A DNA stretch of 64,000 bases from an uncultured Candidatus Saccharibacteria bacterium (lineage in GTDB: Bacteria; Patescibacteriota; Saccharimonadia; Saccharimonadales; Saccharimonadaceae): NCBI GenBank assembly GCA_948288625.1, contig CAOHYA010000001.1:124001-188000 (forward strand). The letters run 5' to 3'. The notes under the pieces are model-generated. The model did no database searches. It was not told the origin of the DNA and was given only the letters and a program-made list of their open reading frames with translations. Of the stretch, positions 42,177 to 50,744 are shown in pieces (the first letter of the stretch is position 1; the number at the start of each line of letters is the position of its first letter). Both the position numbers and the translations under genes were made by a program.

Positions 42177-44456
42177 ATGGCAAAAGCAAAAAAGAAAAAA
42201 AGCAGCGCATCGAAAAAGAAGGTTGTCAGCAGCGCACCGAAACATTCGTTACCGAATGGCTTTTGGTCTCAAGTTGGCGCACTCTTTTTGATTGCATTCT
42301 CCCTGCTGCTCATCTTGGGCTGGTTTAGCTTAGGTGGTCCTGTGCTTGATTGGCTGTACGAGGCTGCTATGAATACCATCGGGTATGCGGTCTACGTAGT
42401 GCCAGTCATCTTCATTTACGTTGCCGTCGAAATTTTCCGTGCCGATGACAACCGTTTGCCATTCATCATGAAATTTGCCGTAGCCCTTTCGTTAGTTTGG
42501 TTTGCCGGATTATTCGGCTTGCTAAAGAATGCCGACGGTAAAAATACCGGTGGGTTCGTAGGGGACTTGGCGAATAGCGGTATGTTGCTACTCGTAAACC
42601 CTGGTGTAGCAGCTTTCATTTACGTTTTGCTTATCATTATCACGGCGTTATTTATCGTTCGTGTCTCACCGATCACTATCATCAAGAAAATTTGGGAACT
42701 CTCTCGCCGCGATACCCGTGAGCAAGATGATAACGTCAAGGTCATGCGTAACGCTGCCGCCCTTGACGCGCCGAAAACCGCTACCGCCCCAATGGCCGAC
42801 TTCAAGATGAACGCCGGCGTCCCGATGCTTGGTGCCGATGAGCTGCCTGAAAAGAAAAGTCAGCCACTTAACTCATTACGCAACAGCGTCGTAAAGGATA
42901 AAGCCGCCGAGGATAAGTCAGCTCTTATTACCGTCAATGACCCGAACTGGAAGTCTCCAAGCGTCGATTTGCTTGAGAAGAAACAATCGCCAGCCGACCC
43001 GGGTGACGTGCAGCAAAATGCCCAAACCATTAAGGACACTTTGGCTGAGTTTAATATCAACGTCGAGATGGAAGGGGCGAACATTGGCCCTAAGGTAACG
43101 CAATATACCCTTCGTCCACCAAGTGGCGTGAAGCTCACCAAGATTACCCAGCTTGAAACGAATATTGCTCTCAACCTGGCTGCTCAAAGCCTGCGTATGG
43201 AAGCGCCGATCCCAGGCCAAAAAGCTGTTGGTATCGAAGTGCCGAACCGTAAGGCCGCCGACGTTCGCTTGCATTCGATTATTACCAGCAAGCAATGGAC
43301 CTCAACCGGCGAGCCGTTGCCGTTTGCCATCGGTAAGGATATCGCTGGCCAAGCGACCATCGGTGAACTCAACAAGATGCCCCACCTTCTGATCGCCGGT
43401 CAAACCGGTTCGGGTAAGTCAGTGATGATCAATACCTTGCTGACCAGCTTGTTGTATCACAACAGTCCAAGCGAAATGAAATTGATTTTGGTTGACCCTA
43501 AGCAAGTGGAAATGGCGCCGTACGAAGATATTCCGCACCTTATTACGCCTGTCATTACCGAACCTGAAAAAACGATCAGCGCGCTTAAATGGGCCGTCAA
43601 CGAGATGGAGCGCCGCTACAAACTGCTTGCCGAACACAAGGTTCGTGACATCAAGACGTATAACACGATGATTCAAAACAGTAAGAAAACGATTACCGTT
43701 ACCGATGATGATGGCCACGAACAGCAACATGAGAACGGCGCCATGCCGTATATCGTCATCGTGATCGATGAGTTAGCCGACTTGATGATGGTGGCTGCCC
43801 GCGACGTCGAAGCTTTGATCGTCCGTTTGGCACAAAAGGCTCGTGCCGTCGGTGTGCACTTGGTACTTGCCACGCAACGCCCTTCGGTCGACGTCATTAC
43901 CGGTCTGATCAAGGCCAATGTCCCGGCCCGTATCGCCTTTACGGTCGCTTCGCAAATTGACTCGCGAACCATCCTCGACCAAATAGGCGCCGAGAAACTA
44001 CTAGGCCAAGGTGACATGCTGCTATTAACGCCTGCTATGAGCAAGCCGAAGCGTGTACAAGGTGCCTGGGTGACCGACGAAGAAGTGATGAAGATTACCG
44101 ACCACTTACGCCTGCAATCGCCCCCACAATACAACGACGAAGTCGTTAGCCAGCCTGTTCAATTGAACGGTAAGGGTGGGGTAGTAATGGACTTCGATTC
44201 GAACGGTCCTGAGGGTGGCGATGATATGTACAAGGACGCCGTCCGCGTGGTGATCGACAGCGGCAAGGCGAGCGCCAGCTTATTGCAACGCCGTCTCCGT
44301 GTGGGCTATGCCCGCGCAGCCCGCCTGATCGAAGAAATGGAAGAACAGGGCATCATTGGCGCTGCCGATGGCGCACGGCCACGAGACGTGCTCGTATCGA
44401 GTTTAGATGACGTGTTTGGAAGCTCATCTGCTGATGACGACGAAAACGTAGGGTAA
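42177..44456 (+). CDS. ftsK: DNA translocase FtsK/SpoIIIE
   Basis: 759 residues. A Lys-rich start is followed by four transmembrane helices (about 25-165), a linker, and the RecA-like motor with Walker A GQTGSGKS (408-415), Walker B YIVIVIDELADLMM and the conserved LVLATQRPSVDVITGLIKAN. The C-terminal gamma winged helix (ASASLLQRRLRVGYARAARLIEEMEEQGIIG) recognises polar DNA sequences. FtsK pumps chromosome ends through the septum and activates Xer recombination; a Xer-type gene lies at 62.5-63.4 kb. Confidence 0.95.
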   Translation: MAKAKKKKSSASKKKVVSSAPKHSLPNGFWSQVGALFLIAFSLLLILGWFSLGGPVLDWLYEAAMNTIGYAVYVVPVIFIYVAVEIFRADDNRLPFIMKFAVALSLVWFAGLFGLLKNADGKNTGGFVGDLANSGMLLLVNPGVAAFIYVLLIIITALFIVRVSPITIIKKIWELSRRDTREQDDNVKVMRNAAALDAPKTATAPMADFKMNAGVPMLGADELPEKKSQPLNSLRNSVVKDKAAEDKSALITVNDPNWKSPSVDLLEKKQSPADPGDVQQNAQTIKDTLAEFNINVEMEGANIGPKVTQYTLRPPSGVKLTKITQLETNIALNLAAQSLRMEAPIPGQKAVGIEVPNRKAADVRLHSIITSKQWTSTGEPLPFAIGKDIAGQATIGELNKMPHLLIAGQTGSGKSVMINTLLTSLLYHNSPSEMKLILVDPKQVEMAPYEDIPHLITPVITEPEKTISALKWAVNEMERRYKLLAEHKVRDIKTYNTMIQNSKKTITVTDDDGHEQQHENGAMPYIVIVIDELADLMMVAARDVEALIVRLAQKARAVGVHLVLATQRPSVDVITGLIKANVPARIAFTVASQIDSRTILDQIGAEKLLGQGDMLLLTPAMSKPKRVQGAWVTDEEVMKITDHLRLQSPPQYNDEVVSQPVQLNGKGGVVMDFDSNGPEGGDDMYKDAVRVVIDSGKASASLLQRRLRVGYARAARLIEEMEEQGIIGAADGARPRDVLVSSLDDVFGSSSADDDENVG

Positions 44457-44504
44457 GTTTCATTACAACTTCATAATTTCTTGCCATACTAATATATGCC
44501 CTCC

Positions 44505-44620
44505 TTGCTCTAACAGGGGAGATAGTGTATAATTACCACTGTTAATAACTCAAGCCCATGGATTACGTTATGTGACGCATGGGCATTCGGCTCACCCCGA
44601 ATTCCAGAAGGAGAAAAATA
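44505..44620 (+). promoter_or_regulatory. rpsF promoter and structured leader
   Basis: TTGCTC (44505-44510), 17-bp spacer, TATAAT (44528-44533). The leader has a perfect GCCCATG/CATGGGC hairpin (44554-44560 with 44578-44584), then a CCCCG-containing segment, then AAGGAG before GTG 44621. S6 operons in many bacteria bind S6:S18 at such leaders; the match here is unproven. Confidence 0.55.
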
Positions 44621-44974
44621 GTGAAAGAATACGAACTGACCGTTCTCATTCATCCTGATCTCGAAGCAGATTTGGAAACGCCACTTACTAAGGTACGTGA
44701 CATCATCAAGAACGCTGGCGGTACTATCGTCCGCGAAGATAACTGGGGCAAAAAGAAGTTGGCATACGCTATCAACCGCGAAGATTTCGCAGTGTACGTA
44801 TACATGGATGTTGAGCTTCCAGCTGACGCACCGCTCAAAATCAGCAATACATTCAACATTACCGACGAAGTACTCCGTTACCTCTTGGTGAAAGTAGATG
44901 TAAAAGCCCGAGCTGCGCTTGCTGAGCAAGCCAAGAAGGCTGCTTCTGACGAAACAACAGAAGAAAACAACTAA
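44621..44974 (+). CDS. rpsF: Ribosomal protein S6
   Basis: 117 residues. VKEYELTVLIHPDLE, the RNA/S18-binding region REDNWGKKKLAYAIN..DFAVYVYMDV and the EVLRYLLVKVD strand are typical. Start GTG 44621 follows GAAGGAG; an in-frame ATG 42 nt upstream lies before the SD. Heads the conserved rpsF-ssb-rpsR operon. Confidence 0.95.
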   Translation: MKEYELTVLIHPDLEADLETPLTKVRDIIKNAGGTIVREDNWGKKKLAYAINREDFAVYVYMDVELPADAPLKISNTFNITDEVLRYLLVKVDVKARAALAEQAKKAASDETTEENN

Positions 44975-44995
44975 AGTAGAGGAATAGGGAAGTAT

Positions 44996-45445
44996 ATGGC
45001 TAAAAGTATCAATCAAGTGATCCTGATGGGACGTCTCGTACGTGACCCGGAACAACGAACCACGACAACTGGTAAAACGATTGCCAGCTTCAGCATTGCT
45101 GTCGACCGTGGTGGCCAAGAAGATGCGGCAGATTTCTTCAACGTAACTGCCTGGGAAAAACTTGGTGACTTGGTCATCCAATACCTTGCAAAGGGCCGCC
45201 GCGTACTCGTACAAGGCCGTCTACGCCAAGATAGCTGGGACGACAAAGAAACTGGTAAAAAGCAATCACGTATCGAAGTGGTCGCGACCGACGTTACTTT
45301 CCTCGACGGGCCTAACGGTGGCGAAGGTGCTTCAAGCGCCGCAAACGCCGGTTCTGCATCTGGCAGCAACAACAATAATTCCAAAGATGTCGTCATTGAA
45401 GACATCGACGACAAACCAATTGATTTAAGCGAAATTCCATTCTAG
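44996..45445 (+). CDS. ssb: Single-stranded DNA-binding protein
   Basis: 149 residues. OB fold with NQVILMGRLVRDPEQR, IASFSIAVDR, DFFNVTAWEKLGD, KGRRVLVQGRLR; a flexible Gly/Ser/Asn linker and an acidic tip DLSEIPF, the partner-binding tail. Sits between rpsF and rpsR as in most bacteria. GAGGAATAGGG is upstream of the ATG. Confidence 0.96.
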   Translation: MAKSINQVILMGRLVRDPEQRTTTTGKTIASFSIAVDRGGQEDAADFFNVTAWEKLGDLVIQYLAKGRRVLVQGRLRQDSWDDKETGKKQSRIEVVATDVTFLDGPNGGEGASSAANAGSASGSNNNNSKDVVIEDIDDKPIDLSEIPF

Positions 45446-45485
45446 TCATACCGACTTACCGGAATATTTATAGGAGAATATAACT

Positions 45486-45686
45486 ATGCAAAAACGACTC
45501 AAGAAAGATACGCCTGCGTTTTTTGACTACAAAGATGTCAAAACGCTCCAACGTTTCATCAACATGTACGGCCAAATTGAACCAATTGGCAAAACTGGTT
45601 TAAGCGCTAAGCAACAACGCCAACTTGCGACTGCTATCAAGCGTGCCCGTCACCTCGCGTTACTACCATTCGTAGCACAAGGCTAA
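45486..45686 (+). CDS. rpsR: Ribosomal protein S18
   Basis: 66 residues, short but complete: FFDYKDVKTLQRFI, EPIGKTGLSAKQQRQLATAIKRARHLALLPF. No zinc-binding cysteines, the usual C- form. AGGAG lies before ATG 45486. efp follows after 6 nt. Confidence 0.96.
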   Translation: MQKRLKKDTPAFFDYKDVKTLQRFINMYGQIEPIGKTGLSAKQQRQLATAIKRARHLALLPFVAQG

Positions 45687-45692
45687 TAGCAT

Positions 45693-46262
45693 ATGGCTTC
45701 TTACCAGCCAACTGAACTGAAAAAAGGTGTCGTCGTACAAATCGACGGCAAGCCTTTTCGTGTCACCGACTATAACCAAAAGGTCATGGGCCGTGGCGGA
45801 AGCATTGTGAACGTAAAGTTGAAAAACCTTATCGATGGCAGTGTTATTCCAAAGACCTTCAAGGGCCAAGAGCGGGTTGATTCTGCCGAAGTAAGTAACC
45901 AAACGGTGCAGTACTTGTATAAAGATACTGATAACTTCTACTTCATGGATCCAACCAGCTTCGAACAGTTCCAACTGGCCGCTGATATCGTCGAAGATTC
46001 TTCAAAGTTTTTGAAAGAAGGGGAATCACTGACGCTTCAGTCGTTTGATGGCCGTATAATCAACATCGAACTCCCAAAAAACGTTTACCTCGAAGTAACG
46101 TATTCCGAAGATGTCGTGAAAGGTGATACCACCAGTAGCGTGCTCAAAGACGCCACCCTTGAAACGGGCGCTGTCGTCAAAGTTCCTGCTTTCATCAAAG
46201 TAGGGGATGTCATTTCAGTCGATACCGCTACCGGCGAATACCGCGAACGAAAGAAGGACTAA
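45693..46262 (+). CDS. efp: Elongation factor P
   Basis: 189 residues with three beta-barrel domains. EF-P stimulates peptide-bond formation at polyproline stretches. The tip loop reads VMGRGGSIVNVK, placing Arg where other bacteria carry the modified Lys; Thermus EF-P has the same GRGG form. No modification enzyme is seen in the window. C-terminal signature GDTTSSVLKDATLETGAVVKVPAFI is typical. It overlaps tlyA by one base. Confidence 0.95.
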   Translation: MASYQPTELKKGVVVQIDGKPFRVTDYNQKVMGRGGSIVNVKLKNLIDGSVIPKTFKGQERVDSAEVSNQTVQYLYKDTDNFYFMDPTSFEQFQLAADIVEDSSKFLKEGESLTLQSFDGRIINIELPKNVYLEVTYSEDVVKGDTTSSVLKDATLETGAVVKVPAFIKVGDVISVDTATGEYRERKKD

Positions 46263-47035
46263 TGGCAAAGCAGCGCCTCGATGCTGCGTTAACCGCACTT
46301 GGCCTTGTGCCAACCCGCTCTCAAGCAGAGAGCGTAATTAAACTCGGGGAAGTAACCGTGAATGGTCAGGTCGTTACGAAACCTGGCCATTTCGTGTCTG
46401 ATAACTCAGAAATAAAGCTTAAGGAGAAAGAACGCTATGTCAGCCGGGCAGGGCTTAAGTTGGCGAGTGTCGCTGAGCTATTGCACCTCGACTTTCGCGA
46501 AACAATCGTGCTTGATGTCGGCAGTAGTACAGGTGGTTTTACTGATTACTCCTTGAAGCACGGCGCTTCAAAAGTATTCGCCGTTGACGTCGGCACTGAC
46601 CAGCTCCATCCTAGCCTTCGCAAAGACAAACGAATAGAGTTACATGAAAAAACCGATATTCGCGATTTTCGTATCTCCGCCAAACCAGGCAAAGCACCGG
46701 TCAAACCGGATATTATCGTCATCGACGTCTCGTTCATCAGCTTGCGCGAAATTCTCCCGCACATCGCTCATGAACTATCTGGGCCGAACACTAAAATTGC
46801 CGCCATGGTAAAGCCTCAGTTCGAAGCAGGCCGTAACCAGACCAACAAAGGTATTATCAAAAACGACGCCGTTCGTCGCCAAATCCTAAAAGAGTTCGAA
46901 GTATGGGCGAAAGAGTATTTTGTTATTCAAGACAAGCGCGATAGCGATGTGTCAGGTGCCAAGGGTAATCAGGAGCGTTTCTACTTACTAACGTTGAACC
47001 GGAACTCAACCACGTCACCAGGCCGCATTACGTAG
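46262..47035 (+). CDS. tlyA: TlyA-family rRNA 2'-O-methyltransferase
   Basis: 257 residues. An S4 RNA-binding domain (RLDAALTALGLVPTRSQAESVIKLGEVTVNG) is fused to an FtsJ-like Rossmann methyltransferase (VLDVGSSTGGFTDYSLKHGA, DIIVIDVSFISL, MVKPQFEAGR). TlyA methylates 16S and/or 23S rRNA cytidines and influences capreomycin sensitivity in mycobacteria. Start overlaps the efp stop (TAATG). Its 3' end overlaps convergent ychF by 55 bp. Confidence 0.92.
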   Translation: MAKQRLDAALTALGLVPTRSQAESVIKLGEVTVNGQVVTKPGHFVSDNSEIKLKEKERYVSRAGLKLASVAELLHLDFRETIVLDVGSSTGGFTDYSLKHGASKVFAVDVGTDQLHPSLRKDKRIELHEKTDIRDFRISAKPGKAPVKPDIIVIDVSFISLREILPHIAHELSGPNTKIAAMVKPQFEAGRNQTNKGIIKNDAVRRQILKEFEVWAKEYFVIQDKRDSDVSGAKGNQERFYLLTLNRNSTTSPGRIT

Positions 47036-48063
47036 TCACGACCCTCGGTACGCAATTTACCCACAGCTTTGGCTGCCGCTTCACTTCCAGCATTAATCAA
47101 GTCGTCATAGTCGACGATGGCGGCGGCGATGAATCCCTTTTCAAAGTCGGTGTGGATGACACCGGCAGCTTGTGGGGCGGTCGAGCCTTGCTTGATGGTC
47201 CAGGCGCGCACTTCTTTCGGCCCGGCCGTTAAGTAGCTTTGAAGGCCCAGTGTCGAATAGGCGACACGAGCAAGTTGCGACAAGCCTGATTCCGATACGT
47301 CGTATGAAGCCAGTAACTCCTGGGCGTCTTCGTCGGTAAGGCCGCGAAGTTCTTCCTCAAGTTTGGCGCAGATGAATACGCTTAAAGCAGGGGATACCAA
47401 ATCGGCCAACGCCTGCTTCTTCGCCTCATCGCCAAGGGTGTATTCATCGACGTTGAACATGTAAATGACTGGCTTGGCGCTGAGTAGTTGTAAGCTCTGA
47501 ATAACTTCATTGCTCACACCCTCTACTTCAGAAGCCAGCCGCCCAGCTTCAAGTTCCGTTTGGAGCTTTTTTAATTCCTCGATCTGCCCACGGGCCGTCG
47601 GATTCGATTTCGCTTCCCGTTCTAGCTTAGGGATGTGGCGTTCGACAGATTGCAAGTCGGCCAAGATAAGCTCGGTGTTGATTACTTCGATATCACGTTT
47701 TGGATCGACAGAATTGCTCACATGGGTAATGTCGTCGTTCTCAAACGCACGCACCACGTGGACGATCGCGTCGCATTCGCGGATGTTGGCCAAAAACTTA
47801 TTTCCCAAACCTTCGCCCTTACTGGCACCGGCTACCAGCCCGGCGATATCAACGAACGTCACCGTCGCAGGAATAACCTTGCTAGCTGAATACATTTTTT
47901 CAAGTACTTTCAGGCGCTCGTCGGGCACGGCGATAATTCCCGTGTTCGGCTCGATGGTCGCAAACGGGTAATTAGCCGCCAAAATATCATTATTGGTGAG
48001 GGCGTTGAACAGGGTAGACTTGCCGACGTTAGGAAGGCCGACGATTCCGATAGATAAACTCAT
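46981..48063 (-). CDS. ychF: Obg-like ATPase YchF
   Basis: 360 residues. G1 motif GLPNVGKSTLFNALT, switch region NYPFATIEPN, G3 DIAGLVAGASKGEGLGN, the YchF hallmark NVDE in place of NKxD (hence ATP preference), and the C-terminal TGS domain (RAWTIKQGSTAPQAAGVIHTDFEKGFI). It binds ribosomes and acts in translation and stress control. Minus-strand TACAAT (48072-48077) is 8 nt before the ATG. The 3' end overlaps tlyA by 55 bp. Confidence 0.95.
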   Translation of the reverse strand: MSLSIGIVGLPNVGKSTLFNALTNNDILAANYPFATIEPNTGIIAVPDERLKVLEKMYSASKVIPATVTFVDIAGLVAGASKGEGLGNKFLANIRECDAIVHVVRAFENDDITHVSNSVDPKRDIEVINTELILADLQSVERHIPKLEREAKSNPTARGQIEELKKLQTELEAGRLASEVEGVSNEVIQSLQLLSAKPVIYMFNVDEYTLGDEAKKQALADLVSPALSVFICAKLEEELRGLTDEDAQELLASYDVSESGLSQLARVAYSTLGLQSYLTAGPKEVRAWTIKQGSTAPQAAGVIHTDFEKGFIAAAIVDYDDLINAGSEAAAKAVGKLRTEGRDYVMRPGDVVEFRFNVSK

Positions 48064-48071
48064 ATACCATC

Positions 48072-48152
48072 ATTGTACCATAACAGGGGTAGTGCTGGAT
48101 AATGCTTCACGGTCAACTCTTGCTTGCAAAACCGCTTGTGGTTTCCTATACT
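48072..48152. promoter_or_regulatory. Divergent -10 boxes of ychF and gene 48161
   Basis: Minus strand TACAAT 48072-48077 (8 nt to ychF ATG); plus strand TATACT 48147-48152 (8 nt to ATG 48161). Nothing else is evident in the 97-bp gap. Confidence 0.5.
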
Positions 48153-48160
48153 AACAGGTA

Positions 48161-48703
48161 ATGAACGACACTCCTCGGTTTCCTGAAACAGCTCAACCGC
48201 AACTGGCTCCGCAAAAGAGTCGTAAGAAGCTTGTCCTCACTATTATTGCGTTAAGTATTTTATTGCTTGGAACCTGGGCAGCTGCAGCATGGTTGGTATC
48301 ATCGGGTAAAGTGACGGTGTGGGAAACGAAAGCACCGGTCGCCAACAGTGATGGTAACCTCTGTCAAAACCTGATCGCAGGTTACAATAAGGTATTCATC
48401 GAGGCAGATGAAAGCGAGTTTACGAACACTTTGAAGCAAACTGCTGATAAAGCGAAGGCTGCCGACCCGAACGAATCTGACCCGACCTGCGTGTACATGC
48501 GCTATACCAACGCAAGTATGACCGAAAATAATGAAGAGGCGCTGCGCCTTGCGAATGTATTGAAAGCCTTAGCAAGCCAAGGTGCGTACATGACAGCTGA
48601 GCTTGCGAACCCACAAGGTATCGATGCGATTATGTATACGGTTCAGCCGGAAGAAGCTACGCCAGCCTCAACAAACGATGAAGCGGTAAAGGGTGAAGGC
48701 TAA
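48161..48703 (+). CDS. Single-pass membrane protein upstream of the pilus locus
   Basis: 180 residues: Pro-rich cytoplasmic start, one transmembrane helix (about 24-46, LVLTIIALSILLLGTWAAAAWLV), and an external domain with two cysteines (LCQNL, PTCVYM). Not recognised. Its stop lies inside the start of the next gene (11-nt overlap), so the two products are probably made together and may interact outside the cell. Confidence 0.75.
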   Translation: MNDTPRFPETAQPQLAPQKSRKKLVLTIIALSILLLGTWAAAAWLVSSGKVTVWETKAPVANSDGNLCQNLIAGYNKVFIEADESEFTNTLKQTADKAKAADPNESDPTCVYMRYTNASMTENNEEALRLANVLKALASQGAYMTAELANPQGIDAIMYTVQPEEATPASTNDEAVKGEG

Positions 48704-50681
48704 AAAGATCTATCCAATAAAAAGAATACTCATGGCGGTGGGTCTTATTTTGTTTATAGGTATTGCTATAAATGTATCGACGCCCGGGGGTGATGCACAG
48801 GCAGTAAGCTGCGGGCCAACTCGGGCACACTGTAACGATGATGAAGAGCGTGCTTACGACGTGTGTCGAAGCCGAACGGGCAGCGGGAGGGTTGTGCAGG
48901 GAGCGATTTGGTTTAATAACTCAAGCAATGCTGCTACGAGCGATGGCTATTATGCGCTTGGTGTAAATATCGCCGCCGACCAAACATCGGTCGATGTGTC
49001 GATTCGTGGTTCAGTCTATAGTTGTGCGAATTTGAATAATAACAGAGGTGCGATTTACGCCATAAGGATTCGACCTGATTCAATAGGTGGAGCATATCCC
49101 GATTCCGGTCGACTTCGCGTGAACAACACTGTGTTAAACCGTGGTACGTTTACGGGTGCTGCCTATCAATGGACATCACGGGGAAGTTCGGCCAGTGCTA
49201 CCCTGAACGTGGCGGGCCTAGCTACTAACAATACCGGGTCGAGTGCGACGCAGACTATCAATGTAGGTGTATATAGGTGTCAGTCAAGCAATGGTCGCGA
49301 CCAAACAGGAACGTGTGATACGGCAGTTATTCCCGTCCGAATTACTCGTGCGCAGCGTCCGGCTCACGAGTTAACGCCAACTGTTTCGGTAACACCGAGC
49401 TATGGCGAATCTCAGCAGCCGCTCGAAGTGACGCCACGCGTGAGGACGACACCTGGTGGTACGATACCGAATGTTAACTGGCAACTGACAAAGTTTACCG
49501 TATTACCTGGTGAGGGGTATCCTACTACGCAAACCGAAAATACTCGCACTCCATCGGTGCATTATGGCTCTGATTTCCCTCCGGTAGCGCAAGGGACGGG
49601 AACTTTTACCGGAAACAGGACGCTTCCGGTAAGTAATGATACGCTCGCCGATTTACCGGTCGGGTCATTACAGTGCTACGCTCTATCTGTTAACCCGTAC
49701 ACGAACCGATCAGGGGTAACGGGGTGGCGTCATGGCGTACCGGCATGTACGGCAATTGCGGTCAGGCCGTTGGTACAGGTGTTGGGTGGCGACTTGATTG
49801 TAGGGCGTGGCGTTGGTGCGAACCCGTCAAAAGTATCTCGTGTGTCAACTTCAACGAAGCTCGAAAGCAGCACCGGGCTGCACTTCGGTTCATGGGCTGA
49901 ATACGGCATCATTCCGACCGGTACGGTCATTGGCATGGGTTCTGGGGCGGCATATGCAGGTGGTAACGCCACTAACGAAATATGTGCAGTCAGCGTTTTG
50001 ACTTTCGCTAACAATACTGGGTCGTCATGTACTGCGACCAGAGTAGGGGAATTTGATACGAGAACTTCTGCTCCAAATATTGCTTCACGGTTTATCGCCA
50101 ATTCCCCGGCACCGTTGAATGCCGCTGCCGTAAACTTGTATGCACTATCACCGTCAGTGATTTATTCTTCGAACCGTCCGGCGTTTAGTGTTTCGAGCTC
50201 AGCGGTATTCGGGGTTGGACGATGGGTGGTTATTAACGCACCAAGCAGTACTATTACTATTACGGGCAACCTCAGCTATACGGATGCACCGCTCCGCGGG
50301 ACTAATGAAATTCCGCAAATCGTTATCATTGCGAACAACATCATCATTGCCGACGGGGTAACGAACGTCGACGCATGGCTGGTGGCTACGGGTACGGGTG
50401 CCAATGGAAGAATAAATACGTGTGGAGCTGGGAGCGGCATAACTGAAACAACGCTTCCAAACGCAGACCAATGTAATCAGCGGCTGACGGTAAACGGTCC
50501 CGTCGTGGCCAATCACCTTATTATGCGTCGAACTGCTGGTGGTGATGAAAATGCCCAACCCGGTGATCCAGCCGAGGTATTTAATCTTCGAGCCGACGCC
50601 TATTTATGGGCCAGCGGCTATAGTTCTGGCACGGGCCGTATCCCGACGGTTGACGTAAAAGAACTGCCTCCACGATTCTAA
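48693..50681 (+). CDS. Large secreted surface protein, adhesin-like
   Basis: 662 residues. Signal peptide (RILMAVGLILFIGIAINV ... GGDAQA, cleavage near residue 36). The mature part is Ser/Thr/Asn-rich and beta-rich, starting with a Cys-rich segment (SCGPTRAHCNDD...CRS) and holding further cysteines that can pair outside the cell. The last 250 residues (ITITGNLSYTD, IPQIVIIANNIIIADGVTNVDAWLVA) look like a beta-helix. Not recognised beyond that. Start GTG 48693 overlaps the upstream gene. Position before the pilus genes suggests a surface or host-contact role (inference). Confidence 0.75.
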   Translation: MKAKKIYPIKRILMAVGLILFIGIAINVSTPGGDAQAVSCGPTRAHCNDDEERAYDVCRSRTGSGRVVQGAIWFNNSSNAATSDGYYALGVNIAADQTSVDVSIRGSVYSCANLNNNRGAIYAIRIRPDSIGGAYPDSGRLRVNNTVLNRGTFTGAAYQWTSRGSSASATLNVAGLATNNTGSSATQTINVGVYRCQSSNGRDQTGTCDTAVIPVRITRAQRPAHELTPTVSVTPSYGESQQPLEVTPRVRTTPGGTIPNVNWQLTKFTVLPGEGYPTTQTENTRTPSVHYGSDFPPVAQGTGTFTGNRTLPVSNDTLADLPVGSLQCYALSVNPYTNRSGVTGWRHGVPACTAIAVRPLVQVLGGDLIVGRGVGANPSKVSRVSTSTKLESSTGLHFGSWAEYGIIPTGTVIGMGSGAAYAGGNATNEICAVSVLTFANNTGSSCTATRVGEFDTRTSAPNIASRFIANSPAPLNAAAVNLYALSPSVIYSSNRPAFSVSSSAVFGVGRWVVINAPSSTITITGNLSYTDAPLRGTNEIPQIVIIANNIIIADGVTNVDAWLVATGTGANGRINTCGAGSGITETTLPNADQCNQRLTVNGPVVANHLIMRRTAGGDENAQPGDPAEVFNLRADAYLWASGYSSGTGRIPTVDVKELPPRF

Positions 50682-50704
50682 AGTAAAAATACAACTAAAT
50701 TAGC

Positions 50705-50734
50705 TTGCTTTTACGCTTATGCTTTCGCTATAAT
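50705..50734 (+). promoter_or_regulatory. Promoter of the type IV pilus operon
   Basis: TTGCTT (50705-50710), 18-bp spacer, TATAAT (50729-50734), then 10 nt to ATG 50745. An ATG at 50733 overlaps the -10 and cannot be the start if this box is used. Confidence 0.65.
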
Positions 50735-50744
50735 GAGTGACAAT

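Noticed and set aside
44510..45214. Open frame of 234 codons on the minus strand
   Set aside because: It is antisense to rpsF and ssb, which are unambiguous; no upstream signals.
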